From an uncultured Prevotellaceae bacterium (GTDB taxonomy: Bacteria; Bacteroidota; Bacteroidia; Bacteroidales; Bacteroidaceae), in assembly GCA_946411565.1 (NCBI GenBank), contig CAMKEM010000006.1, forward strand, positions 23,427 to 87,426: a DNA stretch of 64,000 nucleotides, written 5' to 3'. Position numbers and translations under genes: made by a program. The notes beneath the pieces were generated by a model. That model was not told the origin of the DNA, ran no database searches, and saw only the letters and a program-made list of their open reading frames with translations. How positions within the stretch are numbered: position 1 is the first letter of the stretch; each line of letters begins with the position of its first letter. Below, piece by piece: positions 7,096 through 15,990 of this stretch.

Positions 7096-9492
7096 TTAAT
7101 CTTTCATTCTGCTCTGCGCATCCTTGCCTGCTCCAGTACCCTTATACTTGCTTTGTGAAGCGTTGAAGGTATAGCGGAGTGACACGTCGAGACGATGGTT
7201 GTTATTCTTCGTCCATTGGTCGAGGACATAATATCCGCAATCCATGTTGATCTTCTGTGGTGAACGCTGGAGCACATCGAATACGGAAACTCGGAAGCAG
7301 AGAGCATCGTTCTTTAGCCAGCATTTCTGAACCGTGAATCCGAGGTTGTAGGTGTTGTTTGTGATATGGAAGTTCATCCAGTCACCTTTCAGCACGATGT
7401 TCATGTTCGCCTCCAACTGCCAACTGTGCTTAAGTCGGAAGGTGTTGTTGAGGTCGAAGAACATGAGTGGCTTCTTGTAGCTGATTTCACGCTTTCCTGT
7501 AGCCTCACGTGGGTCTGCAAGTTCCTGAGTATAGAAGAACTTCTGCCAGCCTGCCGTCCAGTTTGGGCTATACACGCCGAATGTAGGTGAACCTGTGAGG
7601 AACATGGAGAGGTTGCGTACAGGCTTGTCGAGGTTTATGTTCTTTATCAGTATCACGCCCTCGTCATTATAGATGTATGACCATTGTGACTGCGCGTCAT
7701 CCCTACGCTCGTATGCAACGAATAGGTTAAGCCATTTCCAACGGGCGTTGAGGCTGATTTCCTGCATCTTGGCATTCTTGAGCTGTGGATCACCTTGTTG
7801 CAAAGAGTAAGGGTTGATATACATGATACCCTCGTCAAGCATGTTGTAGTTAGGACGCACGGTCTTGATGCTGTATGCAAGAGAGGATTGTATAGCCCCG
7901 AACTGTCTTGACCAAGACAGGGAAGGGAAGAGTTCATCGGTATATCGTGACATGGATTTTGTGTCGTTGATATTGTCGATATAGTCGAATCCCACGTGCT
8001 CATAGCGCAGACCTGCACTCAGGTTTCCGAACTTCGGAATCTCGCAGCCATACTGCATGAAGGCTGCTATGTTCTTTTCCTTCACATCCGACTCCGTGGC
8101 AGGAAGTGGATAGCCGGAAATGGAATAACTGCTTTTTCGTGTTACGAAACTCATCTCCGTACCAGCCTGTAACTGACCTTTCCAAATAGGGTAGGAGAGA
8201 ACCAGCTTTGTTGCAAGCATATCAGATGATGTGTGCTGTTCCTGTTCCATTACGGATGTGTTGTTCTTGCCGTCCATATCCTTAATGTTGGTGGCTTCGT
8301 TGCTCTTGTTGGTCAGAAAATCGAAGTTGAAGTCGATACCCAGATTGCCAGCCTTACCATTATAATATACGTTGCCGTCAATATTGTATGGTTGATGAGT
8401 CCTGTCATTCTGATCAGACTTGTTGTATTCATTCTCAGATGCAGCCTTTCCGTTGATGAAACGGTCAATGGTGGTCTCTGTGAACATTTCAGCCTTAGAG
8501 CCGAATTTGTCGTGACGCTCCACACGCGCACCTATTGAGTGGTCGGGAGTTATCTGCCAGTTGAAGCCGAGGTTGTAGTTCACGCCCTTTCCAATCCAGT
8601 TATAGCGCAAAGACATTTTTTGCATGATGTTGAGCATGTTGTTGCCTTGCTTGATGAAACTTGACTGATCAGGACGACTATCGTTTACGCTTGTCCACTC
8701 CCAGTAGTTCACCATTCCGAATACGTCAAAGTCATTATGACGATAGCGGAGGTTGGTGGTAGCAAATGGAGCGCTGTAGCCAAAAGCAAGACTCTGATGG
8801 TTGCCTGTGTGGATGTCGAAACCGAAGCCGTCCCCCTTACGCTTAACGGTCTTGATGCGCACAACGGCAGATACGGTAGCGTCATACTCGGCACCCGGAT
8901 TAGTGATTACCTCCACGGAAGCGATCTCTTCGGAACGCAGACGCTTCAATTCATCCGCGTCCTGCATTTTACGGCCGTTTATATAATAAATAGGTGTACC
9001 CTTGCCGAGCACTTCAAGGTCATCGCCTTTCTGCGTCATTCCAGGCACTTTTGTAAGCATTTCCTTTAGCGAGCCTGATTTCTCAAGTACCGTACCCTCC
9101 ACCTTTGTAATCATGGAGTTACCTGTTAGCTTAGTCTTAGGCAACTGTCCGCTGACCGTTACTTCTTTCAGCATCTGTGTATCATCTTTGAGAGTGATGA
9201 CACCATTCCCTATTTCGCTAACGTTTACATAGCGAGTTTCATAACCAACGAATGAAATGCGAAGAATGCCATCGGTGGCAGGTGCTACGATATGGAATTT
9301 ACCCATTTCTGCACTTGTTGCGCCTGAGATATAGGTTGAATCCTTGCCAGACAGGAGTGAGATATTTACAAACTCCAGAGGTTGTCCTTGTGAATCAACG
9401 ATTGTTCCGTCGATGTCAGGATTACTTGTTTTCTTTGCCCATGAGCTGACGCCAATCAGCATAATTGTCAATAACGATAGTGTACGTTTCAT
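7096..9492 (-). CDS. Outer-membrane beta-barrel receptor, CarboxypepD_reg plus plug
   Basis: 798 residues. A signal peptide (MKRTLSLLTIMLIGVSSWAK) is followed by a carboxypeptidase-regulatory-like domain (about 27-105), a TonB plug (about 108-215; GTPIYYINGRKM and the SVEVITNPGAEYDAT strand typical of this family) and an OMP_b-brl_3-type barrel to the C-terminus. The last about 15 residues are charged (KGTGAGKDAQSRMKD), so the barrel does not end with the usual terminal Phe. Substrate unknown. It has its own promoter (-7 at 9538-9545) and an upstream site shared with the gene at 12237-12671. Confidence 0.83.
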   Translation of the reverse strand: MKRTLSLLTIMLIGVSSWAKKTSNPDIDGTIVDSQGQPLEFVNISLLSGKDSTYISGATSAEMGKFHIVAPATDGILRISFVGYETRYVNVSEIGNGVITLKDDTQMLKEVTVSGQLPKTKLTGNSMITKVEGTVLEKSGSLKEMLTKVPGMTQKGDDLEVLGKGTPIYYINGRKMQDADELKRLRSEEIASVEVITNPGAEYDATVSAVVRIKTVKRKGDGFGFDIHTGNHQSLAFGYSAPFATTNLRYRHNDFDVFGMVNYWEWTSVNDSRPDQSSFIKQGNNMLNIMQKMSLRYNWIGKGVNYNLGFNWQITPDHSIGARVERHDKFGSKAEMFTETTIDRFINGKAASENEYNKSDQNDRTHQPYNIDGNVYYNGKAGNLGIDFNFDFLTNKSNEATNIKDMDGKNNTSVMEQEQHTSSDMLATKLVLSYPIWKGQLQAGTEMSFVTRKSSYSISGYPLPATESDVKEKNIAAFMQYGCEIPKFGNLSAGLRYEHVGFDYIDNINDTKSMSRYTDELFPSLSWSRQFGAIQSSLAYSIKTVRPNYNMLDEGIMYINPYSLQQGDPQLKNAKMQEISLNARWKWLNLFVAYERRDDAQSQWSYIYNDEGVILIKNINLDKPVRNLSMFLTGSPTFGVYSPNWTAGWQKFFYTQELADPREATGKREISYKKPLMFFDLNNTFRLKHSWQLEANMNIVLKGDWMNFHITNNTYNLGFTVQKCWLKNDALCFRVSVFDVLQRSPQKINMDCGYYVLDQWTKNNNHRLDVSLRYTFNASQSKYKGTGAGKDAQSRMKD

Positions 9493-9537
9493 TTTACTTT
9501 TTCTTTAAGAATTTATTTTACACTACGTTTGACGCTG

Positions 9538-9545
9538 CAAAATTA
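9538..9545 (-). promoter_or_regulatory. -7 element for the receptor gene 7096-9492
   Basis: TAATTTTG on the minus strand, 46 bp before the start codon. No clear TTTG at the expected -33 distance. Confidence 0.55.
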
Positions 9546-9576
9546 CTATTTATTACAAAAAAAAACGACATATTTT

Positions 9577-9621
9577 GTGACAATAATGTTACAATTTGTT
9601 TCAGTCACGCAATAGTCACGC
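9577..9621. promoter_or_regulatory. Candidate operator or activator site, copy 1
   Basis: GTGACaataatGTTAC is followed by GTCACGCAATAGTCACGC (9604-9621). The GTCACGC box begins exactly 59 bp beyond the -7 element at 9538-9545. The same arrangement and distance occur at 12765-12808 relative to 12725-12732. Confidence 0.45.
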
Positions 9622-9728
9622 AATCGATATTAAGAAATTAAGATATTAAGAGGTTAAACGCATCTTCACGATTCACTTTCAAGTGGAGTTTGCGAAACTT
9701 GAATAAAAGTATCTTTTTTCTTCACTAT

Positions 9729-9766
9729 TTGGGGAGAGGATACTCGTAGGGCAGGTGAGGGGCGGT
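9729..9766 (-). repeat. GC-rich intergenic repeat, family A copy 2
   Basis: Reverse-complement copy of the tilS-downstream repeat (GGGGAGAGGATACTCGTAGG through GGTGAGGGG). Confidence 0.8.
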
Positions 9767-9782
9767 TGTTTTATGCTCAAAA

Positions 9783-9819
9783 TTTTTTTGCACACACTCA
9801 TAATGGTGTGCGCAAAAAA
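9783..9819. terminator. Strong symmetric hairpin in the divergent region
   Basis: Arms TTTTTTGCACACAC and GTGTGCGCAAAAAA with one mismatch. T-run and A-run on both sides make it terminator-like in either direction. It lies between two divergent promoters and may insulate them. Confidence 0.5.
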
Positions 9820-9906
9820 TCTTTCAATAATGGCCGATTCGTCGATAAAAAACGCCATTTCAGGAATTTTAATACATTTTTCTTCGGAAATATTGTTTAA
9901 TTTTAC

Positions 9907-9914
9907 TACTTTTG
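9907..9914 (+). promoter_or_regulatory. -7 element for the acyl-CoA synthetase gene
   Basis: TACTTTTG. The -33 position (9883-9886) reads TTCG, a weak match. It lies 32 bp upstream of the chosen ATG at 9947 and so rules out an initiation site further upstream. Confidence 0.55.
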
Positions 9915-9946
9915 TCTTGCATTTTACAGGATTAAAAACAAAATGT

Positions 9947-11590
9947 ATGCTTAAACAATTTATGGAAAAGACGGAGTTCTCCTCATACGAGGACTTCATG
10001 CAGAATTTCAAAATCAAAATACCCGAAGACTTCAATTTCGGATATGATGTCATAGACCAATATGCCCAGCAAATGCCGGACAAGGAGGCAATTATCTGGG
10101 TTAACGATAAAGGTGAGCAGAAACACGTTACTTATCGCGCTTTTAAGAACACAAGTGACCGATGCGCTTCGTTTCTTCAGGAAATGGGTGTAAAGAAAGG
10201 TGACAGAGTGATGCTCATCCTCAAGCGAAGAATTGAATGGTGGTACACTATGGTGGCTCTCCATAAACTTGGAGCTGTTGCCATTCCTGCTACCCATATG
10301 CTTACCGATAAGGATATCATCTACCGTTGCCACATGGCTGGTATTGGCTATATCGTGGCTTGCGGAGATCAGAATGTGCTTTGTAACGTGCAGAAGGCAA
10401 AACGCTATTGCCCAACCTTGCGCCATTGCATTTCTATTGGTCCTACTATTCCTAATGGCTGGTACGACTTCTGGCGTGGACTTCAGGAGGCTGATCCTTT
10501 CGAGGCTCCTGAAAGAAATAAGGTAACGGATGACTTCCTTCTCTATTTCACCAGCGGAACCACAGGCGAGCCAAAGATGGTGATGCATGATTTCTCATAT
10601 CCTCTCGCACATATCCTCACAGCCAAGTATTGGCACAATGTTCATGAGGATTCGCTTCACTTTACCCTTGCTGATACAGGATGGGGAAAAGCTGTGTGGG
10701 GTAAGTTCTACGGACAGATGATAGCTGGTGCCACAGTCTTTGTATATGACTATGAGGGACAGTTCAAGCCAACAGACCTTCTCCGCATAATGCAGGACTA
10801 TCACATTACTTCTTTCTGCGCACCACCTACCATCTATCGCTTCCTTATTCGTGAGGACCTCACAGCCTTCGATCTCTCTGCACTTGAATATTGCACAACG
10901 GCAGGCGAGGCTCTCAATCCAAGCGTATTCGATGAGTGGCAGAAGAAGACAGGCATCATGATCTATGAGTCGTATGGTCAGACCGAGACCACGCTTGTTG
11001 TCGGTACCTATCCGTGGGTAAAGCCAAAGCCTGGAGCTATGGGCGTAAGGAATCCGCAGTACGACATCGATGTTGTTGATGGCGAGCAGAAAAGCGTAGG
11101 TCCGATGGAGCAAGGCGAGCTTGTAATCCGCGTGGATAAGGGAAAGCCACTCGGACTCTTCAAGGGCTACTATCGCGATGAGGATATGACAAAGGAGAGA
11201 ATCCAGAACGGACTCTACTATACAGGCGACATAGTATATCGTGATGAGGACGGCTATCTATGGTTCGTGTCACGTTCCGACGATGTTATCAAGACATCAG
11301 GCTATCGTGTAGGACCATTCGAGGTAGAGTCTGCACTTATGACTCATCCAGCCGTGGTAGAATGTGCTATTACCGCCGTACCTGATGATATTCGTGGTCA
11401 GATAGTAAAGGCAACCATCGTTCTTGCCGACGAATACAAGTCAAAGGCTGGCGATGCTTTAGCAAAGGAATTGCAGAATCACGTAAAGCATGAGACTGCA
11501 CCTTATAAATATCCTCGTGTCGTAGAGTTTGTTGATGAACTCCCAAAGACAATAAGTGGTAAGATTCAGAGGTTTAAGCTGAAGAAATAA
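9947..11590 (+). CDS. AMP-forming acyl-CoA synthetase (medium-chain/acetate type)
   Basis: 547 residues. Activates a carboxylate to its CoA thioester through an acyl-AMP in the cytoplasm. The phosphate-binding loop YFTSGTTGEPKMV (about residue 198-210), the A5 motif YESYGQTET, the A7/A8 motifs YTGDIVYRDEDGYLWFVSRSDDVIKTSGYRVGPFEVES, and the C-terminal catalytic lysine in PKTISGKIQR are all present. The spacing resembles medium-chain ACSM-like enzymes more than classical Acs. The start at 9947 is chosen because the open frame upstream overlaps the -7 element at 9907. A repeat arm follows immediately after the stop. Acyl chain specificity cannot be read. Confidence 0.88.
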   Translation: MLKQFMEKTEFSSYEDFMQNFKIKIPEDFNFGYDVIDQYAQQMPDKEAIIWVNDKGEQKHVTYRAFKNTSDRCASFLQEMGVKKGDRVMLILKRRIEWWYTMVALHKLGAVAIPATHMLTDKDIIYRCHMAGIGYIVACGDQNVLCNVQKAKRYCPTLRHCISIGPTIPNGWYDFWRGLQEADPFEAPERNKVTDDFLLYFTSGTTGEPKMVMHDFSYPLAHILTAKYWHNVHEDSLHFTLADTGWGKAVWGKFYGQMIAGATVFVYDYEGQFKPTDLLRIMQDYHITSFCAPPTIYRFLIREDLTAFDLSALEYCTTAGEALNPSVFDEWQKKTGIMIYESYGQTETTLVVGTYPWVKPKPGAMGVRNPQYDIDVVDGEQKSVGPMEQGELVIRVDKGKPLGLFKGYYRDEDMTKERIQNGLYYTGDIVYRDEDGYLWFVSRSDDVIKTSGYRVGPFEVESALMTHPAVVECAITAVPDDIRGQIVKATIVLADEYKSKAGDALAKELQNHVKHETAPYKYPRVVEFVDELPKTISGKIQRFKLKK

Positions 11591-11775
11591 AAGCCCCACC
11601 CCCATGCCCCTCCAAAGGGAGGGGAGTGGTTAGTATCTATCGCTAAATAATGTAAAGACGCAAAGTTTATAAATATTATAAGCTTGGCGTCTTTGCGTTT
11701 GGTGGTTGATATTTTTTAGGTTTCATATACTATATACTCCCCTCCCTTTATGGGAGGGGAAGGGGGGGGGTTAGC
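11591..11775. repeat. Paired GC-rich arms between two convergent genes
   Basis: The left arm (11591-11630) starts at the stop of the acyl-CoA synthetase: AAGCCCCACCCCCATGCCCC then TCCAAAGGGAGGGGAGTGG. The right arm (11738-11775) is its inverted partner and forms the 3' end of the TfoX gene. Each arm is attached to the stop codon of its own gene. Confidence 0.75.
11654..11694. terminator. Bidirectional hairpin terminator
   Basis: AAAGACGC.AAGTTTATAA pairs with TTATAAGCTTGGCGTCTTT, with one bulge. It lies between convergent genes. Confidence 0.6.
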
Positions 11776-12047
11776 AATCTCTTCACCACCCTCATCGCCT
11801 CGTCACGTTGTTCTATGTTCAGCACATAGTGTTCCTTTGCCCCGGCATAGGGATAGCCTGTCCAAGCCGATTTCATCATATCGTCGATAGCAGGATTCAT
11901 CTTGACGTATGACAGATTGTCGAAGGCGAATATTATCGGCTTGCCGTTGATGCAGATGCACCAGTCATCCGACATCTTCTTTTTCTTTATATCGCCTGCT
12001 CCCTTTAGCTGAGAGCACACGAAGTTAATGTATTCTGTTGTGCACAT
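11748..12047 (-). CDS. TfoX N-terminal domain protein
   Basis: 99 residues. The pattern EYINFVCSQLKGAGDIKKKKMSDDWCICINGKPIIFAFDNLSYVK matches the TfoX_N domain (related to competence regulator Sxy) with its central beta-sheet core. There is no TfoX_C domain, as in many short Bacteroidetes homologues, whose role is unknown. The last ten residues (RLLTPPLPLP) and the stop codon are encoded by a GC-rich repeat arm, so the native C-terminus may have been replaced. It has no visible partner gene. Confidence 0.72.
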   Translation of the reverse strand: MCTTEYINFVCSQLKGAGDIKKKKMSDDWCICINGKPIIFAFDNLSYVKMNPAIDDMMKSAWTGYPYAGAKEHYVLNIEQRDEAMRVVKRLLTPPLPLP

Positions 12048-12062
12048 TTTTTATATAAAATA

Positions 12063-12212
12063 GCAGCCCCTCACACACCTTCTGGGCACCCTCTCCCCAA
12101 GGGGCGAGGGAAAAGTTTCCTCTTATTGCTTATGAAGAATTTTATGAGGGATAAATACTAACTTCCTCCTCGCCCCTTGGGGAGAGGATGCCCGTAGGGC
12201 AGGTGAGGGGTT
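12063..12212. repeat. Inverted pair of family A repeats
   Basis: Copy 3 (12063-12113, plus) and copy 4 (12166-12212, minus) face each other across about 52 bp. They sit between the tfoX-like start and the stop of the FMN-binding gene. Confidence 0.82.
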
Positions 12213-12236
12213 GTTTGTGATGGGTTGTAGTTTTAT

Positions 12237-12671
12237 TTAGAGTTCTACATACTCCTTCGCTTTAAAGTTATCCTCAAAGCTCCAGGTCTGAGCCTTGCCA
12301 TGCTCCATTCTATAAACCTGAATAAAGTCAAGAACGGCATCCAAGCCCTGTTCTGCTATCCAGCCCTGAAGGAACTTGCGTGAAGGATGGTTGATAATCT
12401 CTTTCTTGAACTCGATATCATCCACAAGCTTGAACTCACCCTCAACACGCACTTGATACTTGCCTGTTGCAAAACAAGCCTCAGCCTTTGGATTTGCCTG
12501 AAGCTGCTTGTGAAGCTCCTTGAACTTACCAGTATGGAAGACGATGCCGTTCTCGTCGGCACTATATAAAAGGACCGCACGTACATGAGGCTGTCCGTTC
12601 TCGCTTGTTGCCAAGTACATCACAGGATTCTGCATCCCATTGATCAATTCAAAAATCTTTTCTTTTGTCAT
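12237..12671 (-). CDS. Pyridoxamine 5'-phosphate oxidase-like FMN-binding protein
   Basis: 144 residues, split beta-barrel of the PNPOx-like family. The N-terminal half shows VMYLATSENGQPHVRAVLLYSADENGIVFHTGKFKELHKQL, the typical flavin-binding strand pattern; the C-terminus has WIAEQGLDAVLDFIQVYRMEHGKAQTWSF. It is shorter than PdxH (about 210 residues) and lacks its C-terminal domain, so it is not expected to make pyridoxal phosphate. It is likely a small flavin reductase or stress protein. A perfect promoter and a candidate operator lie upstream. Confidence 0.78.
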   Translation of the reverse strand: MTKEKIFELINGMQNPVMYLATSENGQPHVRAVLLYSADENGIVFHTGKFKELHKQLQANPKAEACFATGKYQVRVEGEFKLVDDIEFKKEIINHPSRKFLQGWIAEQGLDAVLDFIQVYRMEHGKAQTWSFEDNFKAKEYVEL

Positions 12672-12724
12672 AGTCTTTGTGTTTTGAGTTTTTGGTGTTT
12701 ATTGCCTAAATAATTAACTGAATG

Positions 12725-12756
12725 CAAAATTATATCATTCCCGCGATATACACAAA
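12725..12756 (-). promoter_or_regulatory. Promoter of the FMN-binding gene
   Basis: On the minus strand: -33 TTTG (12753-12756), 20-bp spacer, -7 TAATTTTG (12725-12732). The start codon is 54 bp downstream. Confidence 0.72.
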
Positions 12757-12764
12757 TAAATAAC

Positions 12765-12808
12765 GTGACTATGTTGTGACATGTCTTTTGGTCACGCGAT
12801 AGTCACGC
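12765..12808. promoter_or_regulatory. Candidate operator or activator site, copy 2
   Basis: GTGACTATGTTGTGAC and GTCACGCGATAGTCAC form an inverted repeat around a 10-bp centre, just upstream of the -33 box. The GTCACGC box starts 59 bp from the -7 element, as at 9577-9621. Confidence 0.5.
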
Positions 12809-12829
12809 TAAAAAGGCTTGGTTAGGCTT

Positions 12830-15442
12830 CTATCTCACTCCCGAATCATTATCCTTATTATTAAGTATTCGGTCAGCAGCCTTGTATTTGCGTCCGTGGC
12901 TGAAATTCCATGAGGCGGTAAGATGAAGCATATTACCATTTTCAATGTAATAGAGATGCGCGTCGGTCTTATACCATTTGTTGTTTATGGTATAATTGTA
13001 GTCAAAGCCCATTGGAGAGCCGACCAACATACATCCTAAGGATAACTTCAGATCCTTCCATTTGTAAGAGATGCTTACGTCGCCGCTTTTTTCTAAACCT
13101 TGAATGAGCTCGCCTGATAAATAATGCGGTTGTGTGCGGAATGCGACATCCATGCTAAAGTTGCCCAATTGAACCCATGAGTAGAAACCAACCGGAGTCG
13201 TATTGTAGAAGTGACGATATGTATTGCCGATACTTTCGTAGTGGTCGTATGATATCCAGAATGACACATGCCATTTGTCAGGAAATATTTTCCATGTCAT
13301 ATCACCGTATATGTAGCCTTGACTCAATCGCTTATGATTCTCTGGACGGCTTACGATTACCCAGTTTCCGTTAGCTTCCTTTTCTGGGGTGTATGTATTC
13401 ATGAGGGCATTCGGATTGTTCGACCATGAAGCTTCTAACGTATATTCCACGTTCTTCACCTCTCCGCCTAAACTTACCTCGTTATACCATGTGTGTGATG
13501 GTTTAAGTTCCTTGTTGCCAGATTTGATAAAAAGCGAATTGTCATATTGCCTTACATCGGTCACATTTGCAAGTGATGGTTCGTTTGGAGTTATGCGTGA
13601 CTGTAATTTTATGTTCGCATTTTTGCAAACAGGAATCGAAACCGTCAATTGCGGACGTATCATCCAGTTGTCGTAACCGAAATCACCCTGATGAATAGAT
13701 GAACGGTTTGCACCTATGCCTAATTGATAGCCTATCGTTTGTTCCTTCTTTCCGAAAGGAAGATTTCCTTGAATCTGCGCAAACAGATATTCATTGTTAT
13801 TGTGAATCAAGGCATGAGCATTGGTGCTGCCTACGTATTTGTTGTTCGTGAAGCCAATGGTATATTCACCTCCAACCGATATGTTAATTTTCTCCGTTTC
13901 CTTTGTATAGATAGCCTCGGTAATGAGAGAGTGCTTCTTTCCCTTTGTTGAATAGTTGTAATCGGCTATTGGATTACCGAGAGAACTCAGTTCCGGGGCT
14001 TTCCTGTCCTCGCAAACGTAGTCTTGGGGCAATATGTACTCGCTCATGCCATATTCGTTTCTTGTCGTGATGATTGTACCTACTGCATTTATTGCAAGAG
14101 TCTGCTTCTTTGGCAGATTAACGAAATAATAGAGGTCGAGTGAAGGCTTATATTCCTTCATCTTCCTGTCTTCGTAGTTAAACCTGTTGTCTTTTCCTGT
14201 TTCGCTTACAATAGAATGTATCCCACGCTTTGGAGAATTATATGCATAGAGGTAGAAACTTGCATTGAACGTGTATATATCAGGTTTGGCAAGGTTGTAT
14301 GCTGCCTGCATAATGTTTTGGGCATACATGAATGGAGAATATACACCATCATAGTTCATTTTGTGGGTTTCTCCGTCTGGGAATATATATTCCTCTTTGC
14401 TTTCATGATATCTCTTGTAATGATCGCGCCATCCTAAGTAATGACTGATACTGAATTCTGAAAGCTTATAGTTGTACTTGAAATATGAAGTAGTGTTGTT
14501 GAATCCGTATGCAATAGCTTGTAATGACTTGATTCCACCTACATATCCAGCATATCTGCGCTTCACAACATAGTTGATTACGGCATCCAGAGTCCAGTCG
14601 CCATAGCGTACTCCTGGCATATCTACATATTCCACACGAATCACCTCGTCGGGGCGTATAGCCATAATATCCTGACTGTTTGCCTTTATGTCGTTTACGC
14701 GAATCTGAACGCCACCGCCTCTATTTGATTTGATGGTTTGGTTTACAGGATCCACCATTATCCCTTTTAGCGACATACGTTGAAGAAGGTCATAGCCGTT
14801 GCTGCTTCCCTTCACCATATTTTCTGTTGGGATGATATACTGACGATCCACCTTGTTTATAATTCGTGCGCCTGTAACCGTAAGTTCTTCGAGCACCTTA
14901 CTATCGGCTCTCATCACCACCTTTCCGATTTCTGCCTTTGTGCAGAGGCGATATATAGTGCGGAAACCCATATACGTTATTTTTGCAAGAACAGTATTTG
15001 CGTCGCAAGGTACTGTGAATGAACCGTTCTCGTTGCTCACACCACCTGTTATGAAAACTGAATCCTTAGGATTTAGGAGTGATACGTTGGCAAAGGCGAG
15101 AGGCTGTCCCTTGGCATCTACAATATTGCCTGTATATCTTATGGCAGCCTTCTGTACGCATTCCACGAATATATCGCTATCCTGTACGGCTATGCTCATA
15201 GGGTAGTAACCGCAAACCGAGCGGACGGCATCCTCAACCGACTGGTTTTGAATCTTTTTCGTCACGCGGAAATCTTCGAGTTCGTCAAAGATGAAATTGA
15301 TGCGCTTGGCATCCTGTACCTTGTCAATTCGTTTGAGTGCTTCTGATAGTGATACGTCCTCAAAAGTGAGTGTCACCTTTTGGGCTGAAGCCGTTGAAAT
15401 TCCAATGACAAGATATGTAATGAATAATAGTATTCTTTTCAT
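12830..15442 (-). CDS. STN-domain TonB-dependent transducer/receptor (FecA-like)
   Basis: 870 residues. A signal peptide (to about residue 20, STASAQ) is followed by an STN signalling domain (about 22-92: LTFEDVSLSEALKRIDKV, INFIFDE), a CarboxypepD_reg domain (about 97-180), a plug (about 185-290: GYDLLQRMSLKGIMVDP, IRVEYVDMPGVRYG) and an OMP_b-brl_3 barrel. It is the last gene of a sigma/anti-sigma/receptor operon (gap of 8 bp from the anti-sigma gene), the arrangement of trans-envelope signalling systems in which ligand binding outside releases the ECF sigma. No SusD-like partner is present, so the ligand may be a metal chelate, peptide or glycan. Confidence 0.87.
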   Translation of the reverse strand: MKRILLFITYLVIGISTASAQKVTLTFEDVSLSEALKRIDKVQDAKRINFIFDELEDFRVTKKIQNQSVEDAVRSVCGYYPMSIAVQDSDIFVECVQKAAIRYTGNIVDAKGQPLAFANVSLLNPKDSVFITGGVSNENGSFTVPCDANTVLAKITYMGFRTIYRLCTKAEIGKVVMRADSKVLEELTVTGARIINKVDRQYIIPTENMVKGSSNGYDLLQRMSLKGIMVDPVNQTIKSNRGGGVQIRVNDIKANSQDIMAIRPDEVIRVEYVDMPGVRYGDWTLDAVINYVVKRRYAGYVGGIKSLQAIAYGFNNTTSYFKYNYKLSEFSISHYLGWRDHYKRYHESKEEYIFPDGETHKMNYDGVYSPFMYAQNIMQAAYNLAKPDIYTFNASFYLYAYNSPKRGIHSIVSETGKDNRFNYEDRKMKEYKPSLDLYYFVNLPKKQTLAINAVGTIITTRNEYGMSEYILPQDYVCEDRKAPELSSLGNPIADYNYSTKGKKHSLITEAIYTKETEKINISVGGEYTIGFTNNKYVGSTNAHALIHNNNEYLFAQIQGNLPFGKKEQTIGYQLGIGANRSSIHQGDFGYDNWMIRPQLTVSIPVCKNANIKLQSRITPNEPSLANVTDVRQYDNSLFIKSGNKELKPSHTWYNEVSLGGEVKNVEYTLEASWSNNPNALMNTYTPEKEANGNWVIVSRPENHKRLSQGYIYGDMTWKIFPDKWHVSFWISYDHYESIGNTYRHFYNTTPVGFYSWVQLGNFSMDVAFRTQPHYLSGELIQGLEKSGDVSISYKWKDLKLSLGCMLVGSPMGFDYNYTINNKWYKTDAHLYYIENGNMLHLTASWNFSHGRKYKAADRILNNKDNDSGVR

Positions 15443-15450
15443 TAGTCCGC

Positions 15451-15990
15451 TTATCTTATGTGAATACTATTATCTTCTATCGTTAGATGAACTTTTTTGA
15501 AGTTATTCATAAACTCCACCACTTCCTCTATGCTCTTCGTCTTTTCTATCTGGATGTAGAGGCGAACGTGCTTGGCATCCTCATTCTCAAAGACAATCTG
15601 CTTGCCGTAGTAATCACCAATTTTCTTGGCTATTGTCTTCATCTCGATGTTATCAAACTTGAACACTTCGCGGTTAATGGTCAGCGTGTCGGTCTTGATG
15701 ATTTCCTGAACTGGAGCCGTAACTATCATTTCAGAATCGCTCTTCTGTGGCTCAGTCTTTTCCTGTGGGGTAGAGTAGAGGTAAATGGAAGCGAGAGTGA
15801 TGAGGCTAACGCTCATTACGATTCCTGTAATCATGGCTGCGCGTGACCAGATTCTGCTATCCACATTCCACTTTCCACTCTCCACTTTATTCTTTTCCTC
15901 GGAAGCCTCAATAACCTCCTTCTCGAATTTAGCCCATTCCATATCTATGTCGGGCATTCCTATCTTGCGGTCAATATCTTCTATTTTCAT
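15451..15990 (-). CDS. FecR-like anti-sigma factor (short form)
   Basis: 179 residues. A cytoplasmic N-terminus (about 1-45, MEWAKFEKEVIEASEEK), one transmembrane helix (about 50-71, AAMITGIVMSVSLITLASIYLY) and a periplasmic C-terminus (about 105-179) resembling the DUF4974/STN-like domain of FecR proteins (FKFDNIEMKTIAKKIGDYYGKQIVFENEDAK). The central FecR domain is missing, so this is a reduced form. Its start shares one base with the sigma stop codon (TAATG), implying coupled translation. Residues about 38-45 (SGKWNVDS) are encoded by tandem AGTGGAA-type repeats like those found between genes in this window. Confidence 0.8.
   Translation of the reverse strand: MKIEDIDRKIGMPDIDMEWAKFEKEVIEASEEKNKVESGKWNVDSRIWSRAAMITGIVMSVSLITLASIYLYSTPQEKTEPQKSDSEMIVTAPVQEIIKTDTLTINREVFKFDNIEMKTIAKKIGDYYGKQIVFENEDAKHVRLYIQIEKTKSIEEVVEFMNNFKKVHLTIEDNSIHIR

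Larger units (their letters stand above)
9493..9946. other. Divergent intergenic region, 454 bp
   Basis: Contains the minus-strand promoter (9538-9545), the GTCACGC direct-repeat site (9577-9621), a repeat family A copy (9729-9766), a strong hairpin (9783-9819) and the plus-strand -7 element (9907-9914). No gene is seen. Confidence 0.65.
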
